Shown here piece by piece: positions 31,500-43,219 of a DNA stretch of 64,000 bases. Positions within the stretch are counted from its first letter, which is position 1. Each line of letters begins with the position of its first letter. The DNA is from Epiperipatus broadwayi (taxonomy: Eukaryota; Onychophora; Udeonychophora; Euonychophora; Peripatidae): positions 372,001 through 436,000 of the forward strand of contig JAQFVV010006505.1 of the NCBI GenBank assembly GCA_028023455.1, given 5' to 3'. The position numbers and the translations under genes are program-made. The notes beneath the pieces are model-generated. The model saw only the letters and a list, made by a program, of their open reading frames with translations. It ran no database searches and was not told the origin of the DNA.

Positions 31500-32085
31500 A
31501 TGTAGTTGTCAGCAGAGGCTGGCTGTTTAATTATTGGTAATTATGAAATCATCCATGTGTATGAGGAACTGTAATTAATGGCAACACACAGTTATATGAT
31601 CTATATTAAATTATTGTGTGTGTGTAAATAAGTTAATTGATATACTCACAAGTTATCATAAAGTTTAGAGTCATTTAATATTTTCCTTATAAGGGATAAT
31701 GTTTGATTACAAAGAACATTTGTGAATAAGTTTATCACATCAAAATTTATTAGGTTGTCATTTCTTTCACTATTCTTGTTCTTGATTAATTCCATAAAGT
31801 GTTAAAATCCTTGATGTAGGACTGGGTCTTATATGCCAAAAAACTAAAACTTTGAGAAGAAATGTAGACATGATGGTAAACCATTGATATGCTTATTTAC
31901 AAATGTACACTTGTTGGAGCATTGACTATTTGAAGGAAAAGATTAATTGCTTATAAGGCAGAACAACTATGATAGTACAATTGTCTTATAAAATGTTTGA
32001 TAAGACAACATATTTTTAAAACAGCACAGAATTCTTACTACAAAAGCATGAGATAGTTATGGATTTATTGACATTTATGTAGAAA
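31500..32085. other. AT-rich stretch, no recognised feature
   Basis: A/T-rich sequence preceding a Penelope remnant. It could contain older parts of the same element, but I cannot read a convincing frame. Confidence 0.3.
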
Positions 32086-32091
32086 AGCTTG

Positions 32092-32765
32092 ATACCAGAG
32101 TCAAAAATATTACTCCATATCCACCTAATGTCTGAATTCACCTTGTGGATTATACATTAGTTACATGGTCAGACCCAAAAATATTACTCTAATATTCGCT
32201 AATGTTGGAATTTACTATGTGGATGACACATTATTTGCATGGCCACATGCAAAAGCATTATTATATATATATGTATATATTTTGAAGACATATCTGTAAC
32301 ATATACCCTTAAATAATTACATAATAGAATCAGGACAAAAACAGGAACTGACATTTTAAAATCTTCTTGTCACAAGACTTCCTCATGATATAATCAAAAC
32401 AACAGTTTACAAAGTCACTCAGGAAAATATTTAACATACACATTCAATCATTTTCCAAAACATGAAGCACTGAATGTACTATCACTATGGAACAGAGCAA
32501 AAACATTTGTTCAAAACAACAATAATCTGGCAAAGTAAAAGATATACATAGAAAAATCTCTCATAAGGAATAGTTAGTCAGCAGTTGTCATTAAAAAAGT
32601 TTTAAATCGGCAAAAGAAAATGTGAAAACAAAAGAAAACAATTATGGGTAATATACTGCATTCCTCACATACAAGAAATAGCAGATAAATTACAGAAAAT
32701 TTGCAATCATTATAACATCAGAACAATTTTCAAAGCCATTGCACTATGAGAGAAATCCTAATCTA
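32092..32765 (+). pseudogene. Penelope-like reverse transcriptase remnant (motif C to thumb)
   Basis: With frame corrections the plus strand reads YVDDTLFAWPH, the YVDD box of the reverse transcriptase. It is followed by IIESGQKQELTF.NLLVTRLPHD (the E.....LPFLDVLV block), TTVYKVTQ and THSI (the T.VYRK.T.T...+ block), LWNRAKTFVQNN (the L..RA..+C block), EIADKLQKICNHYNIRTIFKA (the ...KI...+..+.+...F+. block). This order is characteristic of Penelope-like elements. The YVDD region is partly duplicated in tandem, because 32095-32175 is a degenerate copy of 32175-32255. The upstream RT motifs and the GIY-YIG domain are not found here. Many stops show a long-dead copy. Confidence 0.72.
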
Positions 32766-32769
32766 AATT

Positions 32770-33129
32770 TGAATGGTTTTATGTCTGAAATAGTTTGTTA
32801 ACATTTGAAAAGGGCATGAAAGCAGGTGTTGAAAAAGATTTTTTTACGTCTAAAATTATTATTGATACTTATATAGCTGTTATAAAGCATTTAATATTAT
32901 TTTCTGATAAATATACATAAAATATCGAATTAATTCTGTTGTGATAGTCTTTCTTTCAGTATCAACATCATAATTATATTTTTATAGCATGCTCATATAA
33001 CAAAAGATGTTATCTCTGCATTGCATAACACTTTAAATACATCAAAGATTAATACCTTTTTAGTTTTAACAAGGAAAATAAATTTATGTATTTGGACATG
33101 AATTTCTGAATATTGCATATTTTTTTATT
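32770..33129. other. AT-rich stretch, no recognised feature
   Basis: No recognised frame or repeat. Confidence 0.4.
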
Positions 33130-33144
33130 ATTATAGAGTGATTT

Positions 33145-33252
33145 TTTTCTCACGTGTCATAGCATCAGCTGGGAAGCAAACCTGCCAACCTGAGACAACT
33201 GCCTGCAAAGCAGCTGTTGATGACCTCTCGACCACCAATGCTTGACAGTATC
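33145..33252 (-). repeat. Short tRNA-like SINE, copy 7, with 15-bp TSD
   Basis: Minus-strand copy with all landmarks (CATTGGTGGTCGAGAGGTCA, GCTGC-TTTGCAG-GCAGT arm, GGTTTGCTTCCC, GATGCTATGACACGTGAG, oligo(A)). ATTATAGAGTGATTT at 33130-33144 and ATTATAGATTGATTT at 33253-33267 form a 15-bp duplication with one mismatch. Confidence 0.88.
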
Positions 33253-33269
33253 ATTATAGATTGATTTGT

Positions 33270-35940
33270 AAGTTAAAATATATGGTAAGCATAAATTTGA
33301 GGTTTTTAAAAAAATCTGCCATTGAAATATATAGGCAGGGCAGAAAATAAAACGTTCTTTATGCATTCTGATGCATAAAATACTTTTATCTTATAAATAC
33401 ATTTTTATGTCTATATAATAATTTAATAATGTTTACACATAACAATTCACAATTATTGTAAAAGTAAATAATCAAAATAACATTGAAATAGAAAACTATT
33501 AATAACTGTATTATAATATTTAGCAAACTGGCTTTAATCTCCATTGAGATCTTCCCAAGATATTATACATATCATGAGAAAATTTCAATGGAAATGAGAG
33601 ACAGTTCAATAAATATTACAATATAGATATTAATAGTTGTTCATTTCAACCTTATTCTAATTGATTATTTATTTATGTATTTGTGACAACATTATGGACA
33701 AATATAGTTTTCTCTTCTATAAGTGACACTTCACAAATATAGATACATTATGTGCCCTCAGTCACAGAAATGAACAAGCATTAGAACATTTTCTTATGGA
33801 TTGTTCCTCATTTCTTCCTTGTTGACTGTTATCATTAACATGATTCATTCAAGCTCACTAACAATCAACATCTTCATAAAAAATATACAAAGTGACCGTT
33901 TTTCCAATATAAGAATTATCATATTCATTACTTTCATACTCTGGTTCGTAAGATGCTATTTAAGCTTTAATACCACATCTCACAATATTATGTTTCAAAG
34001 CATACTTTATTGATTAAAAACCAATGATTATATAGGTAAGATTGGGCTTACACAGTAAGCATAAGTCTGTTTCTGTGTCTAAACAGTTCTGTTGGGCATA
34101 AGTTTGTTCACAGTAATATAGGAGAGAAAAATTTCTCTTGAGTTCTTTATGTTGTGTTTTTGCTACTCTTAAGGCATCAAACGTTGCCTGAATTCAGCTT
34201 GTCTAATTTTTTTATATATACATTATGTTGATGGACCCTGTCATATGTTCCTGTTGGTCACTCTTTCTATAAAAATTAAATAATATTAAGACCAGAGATC
34301 AAATGCATGCACCAGCTGATATTTTTGCAGCTGCATTGAATCTGATCCTATTAACAACAACCCTGTGATTTGGTTAGTGAATATACTAATTAATATGCAT
34401 TAGATACATAGTGATTGTTTCTCAATAATATGAACATCTATCTTGTTGCTTTTCTACTTGAAGTCTCTTTTGTTTCAATAAGACTTGTAAATAATATCCA
34501 AAATATATAGTAAACTTAATAAAGTTAATTTAAAACTAAATTGTATTGGATATTTGACCATTATAGTAATTGTAAAAGTATATAAAATACACTTTTTGGT
34601 TCGCAACATATTTTTATGTGAGAATTTTCCATAGATATCATCATTAATTTGTTTCTAATATTTTGACTTATAATCTATTATTTCCTAAGACAATTTATAA
34701 ACAAATTTCAAAAAATTTCTTTAAAATAATCATCATTTTATAAGATTGATGATGTTATAGAATAGTGACTTTGTTAAACTGGCATTAACTGGAAATAAAA
34801 TGGCAACATGCACATTATAGAGCTTTTTCATTATACTGTTTACAATATTATGTTTTGATTATAGAATTTAAATACAATTGATGTATTTTATCTGATTTTT
34901 ATCTAGTGTCATTGCAAGACAATCACAGATTTCATTTATGACATATTCAAAGTAAAGATTTTTATCATTAACAACTTCTAAAACATCAAATGTCAGTTTC
35001 TTTCAGCACAATAAGTAATCAAAAGCAAACTTTGATTACATGCAACAACAAAATGTATTAATATTAAATATTTAAATATTACACTACGTAAAATATATTC
35101 ACTCAATCAATTTTATGGATTAAAATTTTTACAAACATTATTGTTCTTGTAACAAAAAATATTTTAAAATATAGTAATTAGCTGTAAATAATTTTAAAGA
35201 AAAAGTGATTTCATGCATTATACAGATAATAATCAATATTACATAATCAAAATTACTGAACATAATTTAAGCATATAATTTGTTTTCTCAATTTTAAATC
35301 AGTAATTTTGTAAATTGTTTCCAATATTCAAGAGAATGACAGTTTTTATTATAGATAAAAACACACTCTTTATAGTATCAACAGGAAAAAATATTTAATT
35401 AAATCTACAATAATCAACTATATATTACAATTATTTATCAAATTTTTCTTTAATTTCACTGCAGTTATGTAAAATAAATAAATTTGTCAAGTGTTGTTTT
35501 AAAAAAATGATGGTATAAAAATCATTCAAGTTTTTTTTAACACTTTGCCAACAGAGCAGAAAGAGCATCTAAAATTTATCTTAAAATTTTATTGTGTTAA
35601 ACTACTTTTTTAAAACTCAAAAAATATATTGTGATTAGTTAATTTTTTTTTTCATGCTTTATTTTAATTTAATGAATCATGATTCAGGAAATATTGTCTC
35701 ACTGCATAAAAAGAAAAATGGTGACTGACAGTGAAACAGTTGTAATCTGTTTTTAGTTACAGCTACCAAAATATTTGTATACAATATATTTAACACATAG
35801 TTTAGTTCTCTTTTTTAACAATACATTTAGTAAAATGTTTATTCATTAATTAGCACTTATTTTCAATTTACACTTTATTATTTTAATCAAATTTTTATAT
35901 ATATTGAGTTTAAGGTAACAATTTTTTTCATAGAAACTCA
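33270..35940. other. AT-rich 2.7-kb stretch, one weak LINE-like trace
   Basis: Mostly unique A/T-rich sequence. At 33751-33810 a frame reads ALSHRNEQALEHFLMDCSSF, which resembles the H-x4-C half of a LINE zinc knuckle, but the first cysteine pair is not convincing and no other LINE motif is next to it. Nothing else recognised. Confidence 0.3.
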
Positions 35941-35944
35941 TTGA

Positions 35945-36385
35945 TTAATACAATACACTTCAATGTATAAAGGTAAAATTACTAAATTGTAAATCTTAAT
36001 ATTGGCTAAGTGCTTTCAGAGTCTGTTTACTTCATATTCATAGTCTTAATATGTATCAAACTCATTATATGCAAATTTTTGCAAAACAAATCAGACCATC
36101 CATTTTTTTTAAATCTTGAAACACAATCCAAAAGAAAAATCAAGGAGGCTTACTTCATTACTAGTGACATAAATGCTATAAATAGAAAAGACACAGGTTT
36201 TGCAATTTCAAAAAAATAGATGGTCTGATTTGTTTTGCATAAATTTGCATATAATAAGTTTAATACATATTATGGCTATGAATATGGAGTAAATAGACTC
36301 TGAATGTGCTTAGCCAATATTAAGATTTACAATTTAGTAATTTTGCCTTTATACGTTAAAGTGTATTGTATTAATTATGAAGAAC
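35945..36385 (+). mobile_element. PLE-derived foldback with endonuclease C-terminus
   Basis: Left arm ATTAATACAATACACTTCAA...CAGACCATCCATTTTTT mirrors right arm ATAGATGGTCTG...AAGTGTATTGTATTAAT over about 150 bp. Between them, 36100-36195 codes in plus for a fragment containing SKRKIKEAYFI and INRKDTG. This is the same C-terminal signature (IKEA.FI...INR) as the fragment at the window start, i.e. the end of a Penelope endonuclease. The element is therefore a 5'-truncated PLE whose 3' end was also copied in inverted orientation at its head. Confidence 0.65.
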
Positions 36386-36389
36386 TGGT

Positions 36390-37505
36390 GAAACAAACTT
36401 ATTTATGTAATTGGTTATTTAACGATAAGATGTTTTTATTTACAATGTATTTTGGGAATCAATGATCATTGCTACCTTGGTTAAAGTTGTATTGTTGTGT
36501 TCTATAATTTAATCTTTATACTATCTTAATACAAATGCTCTAATTTAACATGTTTATTAATCATATATATTAAGGTTAGTATAGAAATGTGCAGTTCATG
36601 GTTTTGCTGTCACTTCTCATGTTCTGCTCATGCAACAGATGATTGTTGGGTTGTTGTTATTTGTATGGTCAGGATTGATTAGTATGGTGCTGCTCCTGGT
36701 TTGGACCATTTCCATGCAACAATGACTTTTCTATAGGTAATCCTGGATTTTGAAAACTCCATTGTACTCTACTTGTTTCACATCTTCTGACAACTTAAAC
36801 ATTTATGGATAAGATTGAACACTAACCACAAAGTCATAGAATGTATATATATATGTTAATTCTAATGTTTTCACGGATAAAAGATGTCATATTATTATTA
36901 CTATTTGCGGGATATTCTGTGTAGTGAAAAAGCTAAATGCTGACATTTCAGTACAATATCAAGTACCTTCAGTACAATACAATGTAAAGATTTCATGGTA
37001 TGTGTTATCTTATTCTACTTCAGTGTTCAAGATTGATTTGTCTAATCTTTCTAATGTGATGTCTGTATGTATGTCTTCATATTTAGGTACAATATTCTGA
37101 TCTACTTATTCAATTTAGTTTGCACAATATAATTAAACCTGTGCTATGCCTCTGAACTGTCTATTCCAAATGACATGTTATCTGCTGCTTGCTGTATGCA
37201 CTGCCTCATATTCTCCTGTATTCCATGTCATCTTTCATACATTCTTTGTATTCCTCCCTGTATTCTGTGTTACAGAATATTTATACTCATTGTGCAGATT
37301 TGTTATACATGCAGTCCTTTATGAGAACTGTCTTCCACTACCATCTTTATAGTACTAATTATATTTCATTGTAAATACTGTTTCTGCTTTTGGTTAAATC
37401 TATTTATTATACTTTATTAGAATTATTAGTAAACGTTATTCATAGCTATATTTTAAATGATCAAATTTCAATGTTAAAATTTGTCCATAATGTTGTCTTT
37501 TATAT
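36390..37505. other. Intergenic stretch, no recognised feature
   Basis: Less extreme base composition than most of the window, with overlapping small frames at 37146-37374 that are hydrophobic but lack motifs. No gene supported. Confidence 0.35.
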
Positions 37506-37507
37506 AT

Positions 37508-37692
37508 AAACTTTAAAATAATTAATTTAAAACAAAATTGAAATAGACAACTCTCTATAAATAAAAAAAAATTAATACATAAACCTGACTTTCATTTATT
37601 ATTGGAATCTTATCAAGGTATTTTTTTTACAAAATCACATTGTATTGAAACTTTACCAAATGAACATTATTTACATTACATTACAATAAATC
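37508..37692 (-). repeat. Family G repeat, minus copy
   Basis: Minus-strand match to the unit at 43845-44020: TTATTGTAATGTAATGTAAATAATG, then GATTTTGTAAAAAA, TGATAAGATTCCAATAA, GAATGAAAGTCAGG and GAGTTGTCTATTTCAATTTTG. Non-coding, function unknown. Confidence 0.7.
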
Positions 37693-37704
37693 TAATTATT
37701 AAAA

Positions 37705-38018
37705 TACACACATATAGAGAGTGTACCAATAGCTCAAAAAGCTCTCAATTGATAAGGGCAGTAAGAGAAAATATTTAAAATCTCTATTTGGAATATTCTT
37801 ATCACCAGACCAATTGGTTTCAAGCTTATGGCTCACTTCAGTGAGGAGCTAGAACATTCAGACACTGGGGATAAGAATATTCCAAATAGAGATTTTAAAT
37901 ATTTTCTCTTACCACACTTATCAATTAAGAGCTTGTTTGAGCTATTGGTACACTATCTATATTACATATTTGTAAATACAAGGTCATAAAAGCAATGTCA
38001 CTCTATATATGACTTGCT
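37705..38018. mobile_element. Family D foldback D2 with ribozyme loop
   Basis: Outer arms match D1 (AGAGAAAATATTT.AAA / TTTAAATATTTTCTCT; AATTGATAAG / CTTATCAATT). Inner arms ATCTCTATTTGGAATATTCTTATC and complement close on a ~60-base loop that holds a hammerhead-like sequence in minus orientation. The right side continues TTTGTAAATACAAGGTC...AAAGCAATGTCAC, matching the left of D1, so D1 and D2 are full relatives. No protein. Confidence 0.75.
37798..37872 (-). ncRNA. Hammerhead-like ribozyme in D2
   Basis: Minus strand: CTGAAGT at 37835-37841 (last core base A replaced by T), stem II GAGC/GCTT with loop CATAA, GAAAC intact, helix III ACCAATTGGT a perfect palindrome, site GTC, stem I partly paired (TCCTCA with TGGTGA), and outer TCTTATC/GATAAGA. 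It is clearly related to family A (same loop style and CTCCTCA...GTCTGG frame) but with a different, complementary stem II and a longer palindromic helix III. The A9 change probably inactivates this copy. Confidence 0.5.
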
Positions 38019-38019
38019 T

Positions 38020-38545
38020 TATTGATTAATATAAATATGGTAGTTTTCAGTTATGCAAACTGTGGCCACTAGGTGATGCTGCAACATCACCAAGAAACCT
38101 GCAAGTGATAAATTTCTATGGAAAAATAGTAAAATAAAATTAGTGTGAATTTGCAATATGTTATATATAGGTCAGATAGGAAAAACTTCCATTGATAGAG
38201 GTAAGGATTATGGCAGAGCAAGTACAGAAAGGGTGTAAGATCAGGGTCATATATACATTTTTTGGACACAGGACATAAAATGAATTGTGTAAAGAATATT
38301 CAGGTAATAAAGTATGTTAAAAATTATAAGAAAATGTTATGAATCTTTGTATATTCAAAAAAATTTAAATAAATGTGTAAACATGATTACAGGTCCAGCA
38401 AAACCAGGGAGCAGTGGGCATTGTTTGATTATTGAAAATTTTAGAATTATAATTTTAAAAATTTTTTTTAGTTTGTTTTGTATGTATATCATAAAAAAAG
38501 AATTGTTATAAATGTAATCATTTTTCTGTACATGTATGTATTTTA
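38020..38545. other. AT-rich stretch, no recognised feature
   Basis: No recognised frame or repeat. Confidence 0.4.
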
Positions 38546-38547
38546 AT

Positions 38548-38878
38548 AAACAATTCAAAATACAGCAAAACTCTCCATATAGTAATGCCATCTTGTGCCA
38601 AAAGAGCAATCAATGGATGCCAGAAGGCTTGTGCATAAAATCCCTATCTAGTGCCTACTCATCCAATATCCCCAGACTAGTTTCTGGCTTGTGGCCTTCA
38701 TCAGTGAGGAGCCTTGGATCTGAGAGCACTGCACCTAGATCTTAGGATCTAATGCAACCCTCCAGCACCCACTTTTTAACTCTATTTAACTACAAAACTA
38801 TGAGAATGAAATTGAAAACACTATCAATATTTTCAATCCAAGCTCAATTGCTTATATTAAACAACAATCGAAGGATGA
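38548..38878 (-). mobile_element. Family A element A8, truncated at a bad-sequence block
   Basis: Minus-oriented copy nearly identical to the left arm of A9, including CAATTCAAAATACAGCAAAACTC at its end and AGAGCAATCAATGGATGCCAG. It contains an intact ribozyme at 38661-38719. It stops abruptly near 38878, where homopolymer-rich sequence begins, so its missing half may lie in unresolved sequence. Confidence 0.8.
38661..38719 (-). ncRNA. Hammerhead-like ribozyme in A8
   Basis: Minus strand: outer ATCCAA/TTGGAT, stem I TCCTCA/TGGGGA, core CTGATGA, stem II GGC/GCC under an A.A pair, loop CACAA, GAAAC, palindromic helix III ACTAGT, site GTC. Identical to the copy in A9, which supports a recently amplified subfamily. 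Confidence 0.62.
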
Positions 38879-38879
38879 T

Positions 38880-39640
38880 TTTTTTTCGTGGTTTTTTTTA
38901 AAAATTCTCCTAACCCCTTTTTTCCCCTGAGAGGTCTTTTTTTCTTCCAACCAAATTTTTTGTTGTTTTTTTTTTTTTTTTTTTAAAAAAATTATTTGAA
39001 GAAAATGAGATTATAATTATAACACATGGTGAAGTATTTTCGTGTGGGGGGGGTGTGGGGTTTTTTTTTCTCCATTTATAGTTTTTTTTATGTGTATATT
39101 TTTTTTTTATTATTTTTTTTTTAATAATTTAAAAAAATTTTTAAAAATGTTGTTAAAAAACATCACTTTTTTTTGATGGTTTTTTATCAAAATCTTTTTA
39201 AAAAATTGAAAAAATAATTTTTTTTTTTTTGATAAATTAAGATAATGAATGTATATTTTTTTTCCTATTATGTGTTTGTTTTTATTAATTTATTAATTTA
39301 AAAAAAAAATAAATGAGAGAAGTTAAAGGAAAAGGTTTTATTATTTTGGGTGGGGGGGGAAAGGGGGGGGGGTTAAAAAAAGGAGAGGAAAAAAATTGGG
39401 GAAATGTTTTAAGAAATTAAAATAAATTTAAAAAAAAAAAAAAAAAAATAAAAAAAAATTATATTAAAATAATAAAAAAAGAAAAATAAAAAAAAAAAAA
39501 AAAATATAAAAAAAAAAAAATGGGGGGAAAAAATTTTAAGGAAAAAAGAAAGGGAAGGGGGGGGGGTAAATAAAAAAAAAAAAAAAAAAAATATAAAAAA
39601 TAAAAAATTATTTATTGTTTGGGGGTGGGGGGAGGGATAT
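38880..39640. other. Homopolymer-dominated block, probably unreliable sequence
   Basis: Long runs of T, A and G with almost no C, for example several G7-G9 runs, A17-A20 runs and T14 runs. The block begins in the middle of a family A copy and ends sharply near 39640. It looks like low-quality consensus across a gap rather than biology. No feature should be called inside it. Confidence 0.8.
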
Positions 39641-41300
39641 AGTCATATGGTGAAACGGTTACACCTGTTTCACCTATTATCTTTGATAATAGTATATATT
39701 TGTTTTTAATTACATAATAATAGTATATATTTGTTGTACTCAGATGGCGTGTATTTCTTAAATTTTAAAAACTTTGCTTATAATATTGCGAGTATGTGCG
39801 TATATAATCGTCCTTAAAAATTATAAATATAAAATTACAATCTCAAATATTTATATACGAGCATAGTCTGTTCGATTTGTTAAAACTGAATAAACATAAC
39901 TATAATTAAAATTTATCTATATCATAGCATAATAAGTTTAAATTTATAATATTACTTAGTTTTCAATATTTCTTTCTAAATAATTATTTAAGTCAGTATT
40001 CATTTTGACTAATTTCCAAGTTAGATAATTTTCAATTCCTTTGTTTGCTTAAAATTGCAAGCAGAAAGTTTTATCAGTTTTAACACTTCATTCTAAAAAT
40101 AAATCTTTGGCTAAAATTTGACCTATTTAAAAATTATAACCAAGACCAATTATAATATTCAGTCAGGCATAAATCTATACAAAATCTATACAAATTGCTT
40201 GTGACCATTCTCTTAAAAATATATCTTTTAAAACTGACGTCAATTACAACAATAGAGCCTTTCCAGGTCCAGATTTAGATATACTAAATATTTTTACTAA
40301 CTGGATATTTGGTTAAAGGCTAGTTTGAACTAGTCATCTTGTGATGTGGCATGACTCAAAGTAGGAGGTTACTTCTGTCAAAAATATAGCATAAAAAGGG
40401 GCCCAAATAGCCACCAAAGCCTCTAATCTAACCTCTTCCATCCATCTATCATAATTCGTGTTAATTTTTGCTGTTGCTGTGACCAGAGCTGAAGTTAAAT
40501 AAGAACTGTTCCTGCTGTTAAAAAAAAAGCTAAATCTTCAAAAGCTACCATCAAAGCTGCTCCAAAGATGACAGTGGGCTAGAGACAAGGAGACAGCCGT
40601 TTGCTCTTCCACGAGCGGCTACCGATGACAGAAAACCTCCACCATGCCCATCACTGTAAGAAAGATGTACCCGAGAGACCAGATAGTTCCTGATCAGAGA
40701 AATGGAGAAAGCTGCCACCGAGATAAATTCACGAAGTTACATCCAGACTAAAACCTAAGAGAAGCCCAGCCTGACTGAATATAAAGAGAAGCGCAATGAA
40801 CAAGGCCTTAAAGACTTTCCGGTAAATCCTTTCTACAAAATATTACATTTCCTAACTAAAACGTATACTAAATGAAAGCTAGCTAAATAAATCACATAAT
40901 TTATAATATTTCTAAATGTTCCACTAAAATGTTTATCGTAAAATGGTTTAAATCTTAGAACACACTCAATTCTTGCTTGATCATTAATAACTTTAAGTAG
41001 GCGTTGATCATTAATAATTTAAATAATCACACACATCTAATTTCTATAAAACCATACTATAAATTTTTATGTCTAAATTATTATCTTATCGATCATTTTA
41101 TGCAATTCTTATATTTTAAGTTCATGTTTATTGATTTATGCTGTGTTTTTATCAGAACGGAGTCTGGTGTGTTAATAAATTATTGGGGGGAAGGGAGTGA
41201 GCAATTACTTTTATTATATCAACATTGCGATATAAAGAATATAGTCAAGACTCTTTTCTGAATTATATGTGATAGAGTGAATCGATATTTATAATGCCCG
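39641..41300. other. Unassigned stretch, slightly richer in GC
   Basis: At 40380-40820 there is a TATA-like AGCATAAAAAGGGGCCC and a following GC-richer patch in which one frame reads VPAVKKKAKSSKATIKAAPK, a lysine/alanine-rich run like a linker-histone tail. Frames break within about 30 codons, so I do not call a gene. The remainder is A/T-rich. Confidence 0.3.
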
Positions 41301-41304
41301 AACA

Positions 41305-41765
41305 AGTTATTTAAAATCTTTTGATAAACTTATTTAAAAATGTATATTTGCGTATATTATTTAAAACACATCTTTTTCTCAAGTTAATTGAAAATGAAAA
41401 TGTTTTGCTAAAGTTATTTAAAAGGTATATTTAGCGTCTATTATTTAAAACGCATCTTTTCTAAAGTTATATAAAATGAAAATGTTTACTAAAGTTAGTT
41501 AAAACGTATATATTGCGTAGGCTATTTAAAACGCAGATTTTGCCCAAGTTATTTAAGAATTATATTTGCGTAAATGATTTAAAATATGTATTTTACCAGT
41601 TATCTGAAAAAGTATATTTCACGCAAGCTATTTAAAATATAGATTTGCATTCGTTAGTTAAAACCCATTTTTCATTATTAGTAAGGTCTATTTTGACGAA
41701 TTATTTAAGATGTGTAATTTATTTAAACATCAAAATTTGCGTGAGCTATTTTATAACTCACATTT
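41305..41765. repeat. Degenerate ~40-bp tandem repeats
   Basis: About ten diverged units of the form AAGTTATTTAAAA.GTATATTT.GCGTA..TATTTAAAACGCAT. The GCG or CGCA triplet recurs in an otherwise A/T background. No function recognised. Confidence 0.7.
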
Positions 41766-42665
41766 TATTATTTAACAATCTGTTTGATATTAGATCTAGT
41801 TATACTATATAACTAATGTCCCCAGTTCTATAAGTAGCTATGCAGAAAACCCTTAAATCAGATTCTCATTATCGCCATCATTTTATCATTTAATAATCTC
41901 AGTTATGAACTGACCGGTGGTAGTAGCACTGAAGAAGCTAAGATTTTGGCGTAATTAAATTTATTAAATATTAATTTAGCGTTGCGAATGTATTGCTAAT
42001 TTGCATAAAAATGCATATCTACTTGCTATGTCTATAATGGCCCATCTCAAGATTGTTCCACGTCCAGGCACGCCTCGAAAGTTTAGGCCACTGCGACAGT
42101 TCTTCGTATTTCGTCAAGTCACGCCTCGAAAGTTTAGGCAAATGTGACATTTATTCTTCTATAACAAAACCAAAGCGTTTCCAAAGGGCTTATAAGCCAA
42201 TCTTCTGTTCTTAATAAAAAGGCCTCTTCCATTGTAGCAAGCAGATCGGTTAGGGAACCGTTTACTAGGTAATAAACCCTATTAAGAATGCATTCGAGCC
42301 GCACTTATCTGATAGTATAGTTTCTAACGCACTAGAATCTGACGTTCCCCTGCCACCACATCTCAGTTCAGTTTCCCTAGAAAGTGACTTCGGCTTTGAT
42401 CCGACCTAGAATCTGAGTTAATGCGTTTATCTGTATAACAATATTATATCATGCAAATATCTATAATATGATTTTGAATATATTTATAATATAATCTTAA
42501 ACTTAGTCATTATAATATTTTAAACTTAGCAACAATGATATAATCTTCAACGTATTAGTAATATCTAGCATTTATCCATCAACTCGATTACTCTAGCTAA
42601 CTATAACCGATTTCAAACATATAAAACATGGCATGAATTACAACATGAAAGGTGACATAAGCTTA
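41766..42665. other. GC-richer non-coding segment, possible LTR-like sequence
   Basis: A repeated CACGCCTCGAAAGTTTAGGC (42068 and 42120) is followed by GGGCTTATAAGCC, a palindromic TATA-like box, then TTAATAAAAAGGCC and a GC-richer block to 42420. This could be a promoter/LTR fragment of a retrotransposon. I found no matching second LTR and no adjoining gag-pol frame, so it stays unassigned. Confidence 0.25.
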
Positions 42666-42671
42666 CTAAGA

Positions 42672-42838
42672 GTCTATTGCTTTGTAATATCATTTTATAC
42701 CCTGAGAAAACATACTCAATGCTTTGTACTATTATTTTATACCCTGAGAACACACTGAATGCTTTGTAATAATATTGTTTTATAACTCTGAGCATGCATC
42801 CATTGCATTGTATTATTATTTATAACCCTGAGAATCCA
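42672..42838. repeat. ~50-bp tandem repeat x 4
   Basis: Units of TTTATACCCTGAGAA.ACACT.AATGCTTTGTA.TATTA start near 42674, 42720, 42762 and 42808 with small indels. Confidence 0.85.
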
Positions 42839-43219
42839 CTCACCTGCGTGTGAGCTAGCCGTACACCAGTTACTATGTTTTAGTATTTATTAAATGTTAT
42901 ATTAAATTTATGAAATATAATTTGTCTCAGTCTCATTACTTGCTCATTATCTTATGAATCACTAGTTAAGTTTTATAATAGAATATGTAATAAAGGGGGA
43001 ATGTCTCATGTTTTACTGCTTTGCTATTGCTGGAACGTGATCAAAGAGATATCGAGTGTAACCTCTGGCATGTCATTTGCGATGGGTTGATTTGGAAGCA
43101 CGAGTGAGAGAGTTAAGGTATGATCAGACGTAGGGTATTACTATCCCGACTTGGTCAGCTTTTGGTTCTCTGGCTTGGACTCTCAGTCTGTTGAGCAAAT
43201 GTACAAACCTGACCATTAC

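Noticed and set aside
33751-33830. LINE zinc knuckle trace
   Set aside because: Only the H-x4-C half is readable; no reverse transcriptase motif upstream, so chance cannot be excluded.
40440-40820. Histone-like or ribosomal-protein-like pseudogene (KKKAKSSKATIKAAPK run)
   Set aside because: Only a short Lys/Ala-rich stretch in one frame; no globular domain block follows and frames break at once.
41940-42440. Solo LTR
   Set aside because: A TATA-like palindrome and poly(A)-like signal are present, but no TG...CA ends with a flanking 4-6 bp duplication and no partner LTR could be seen.
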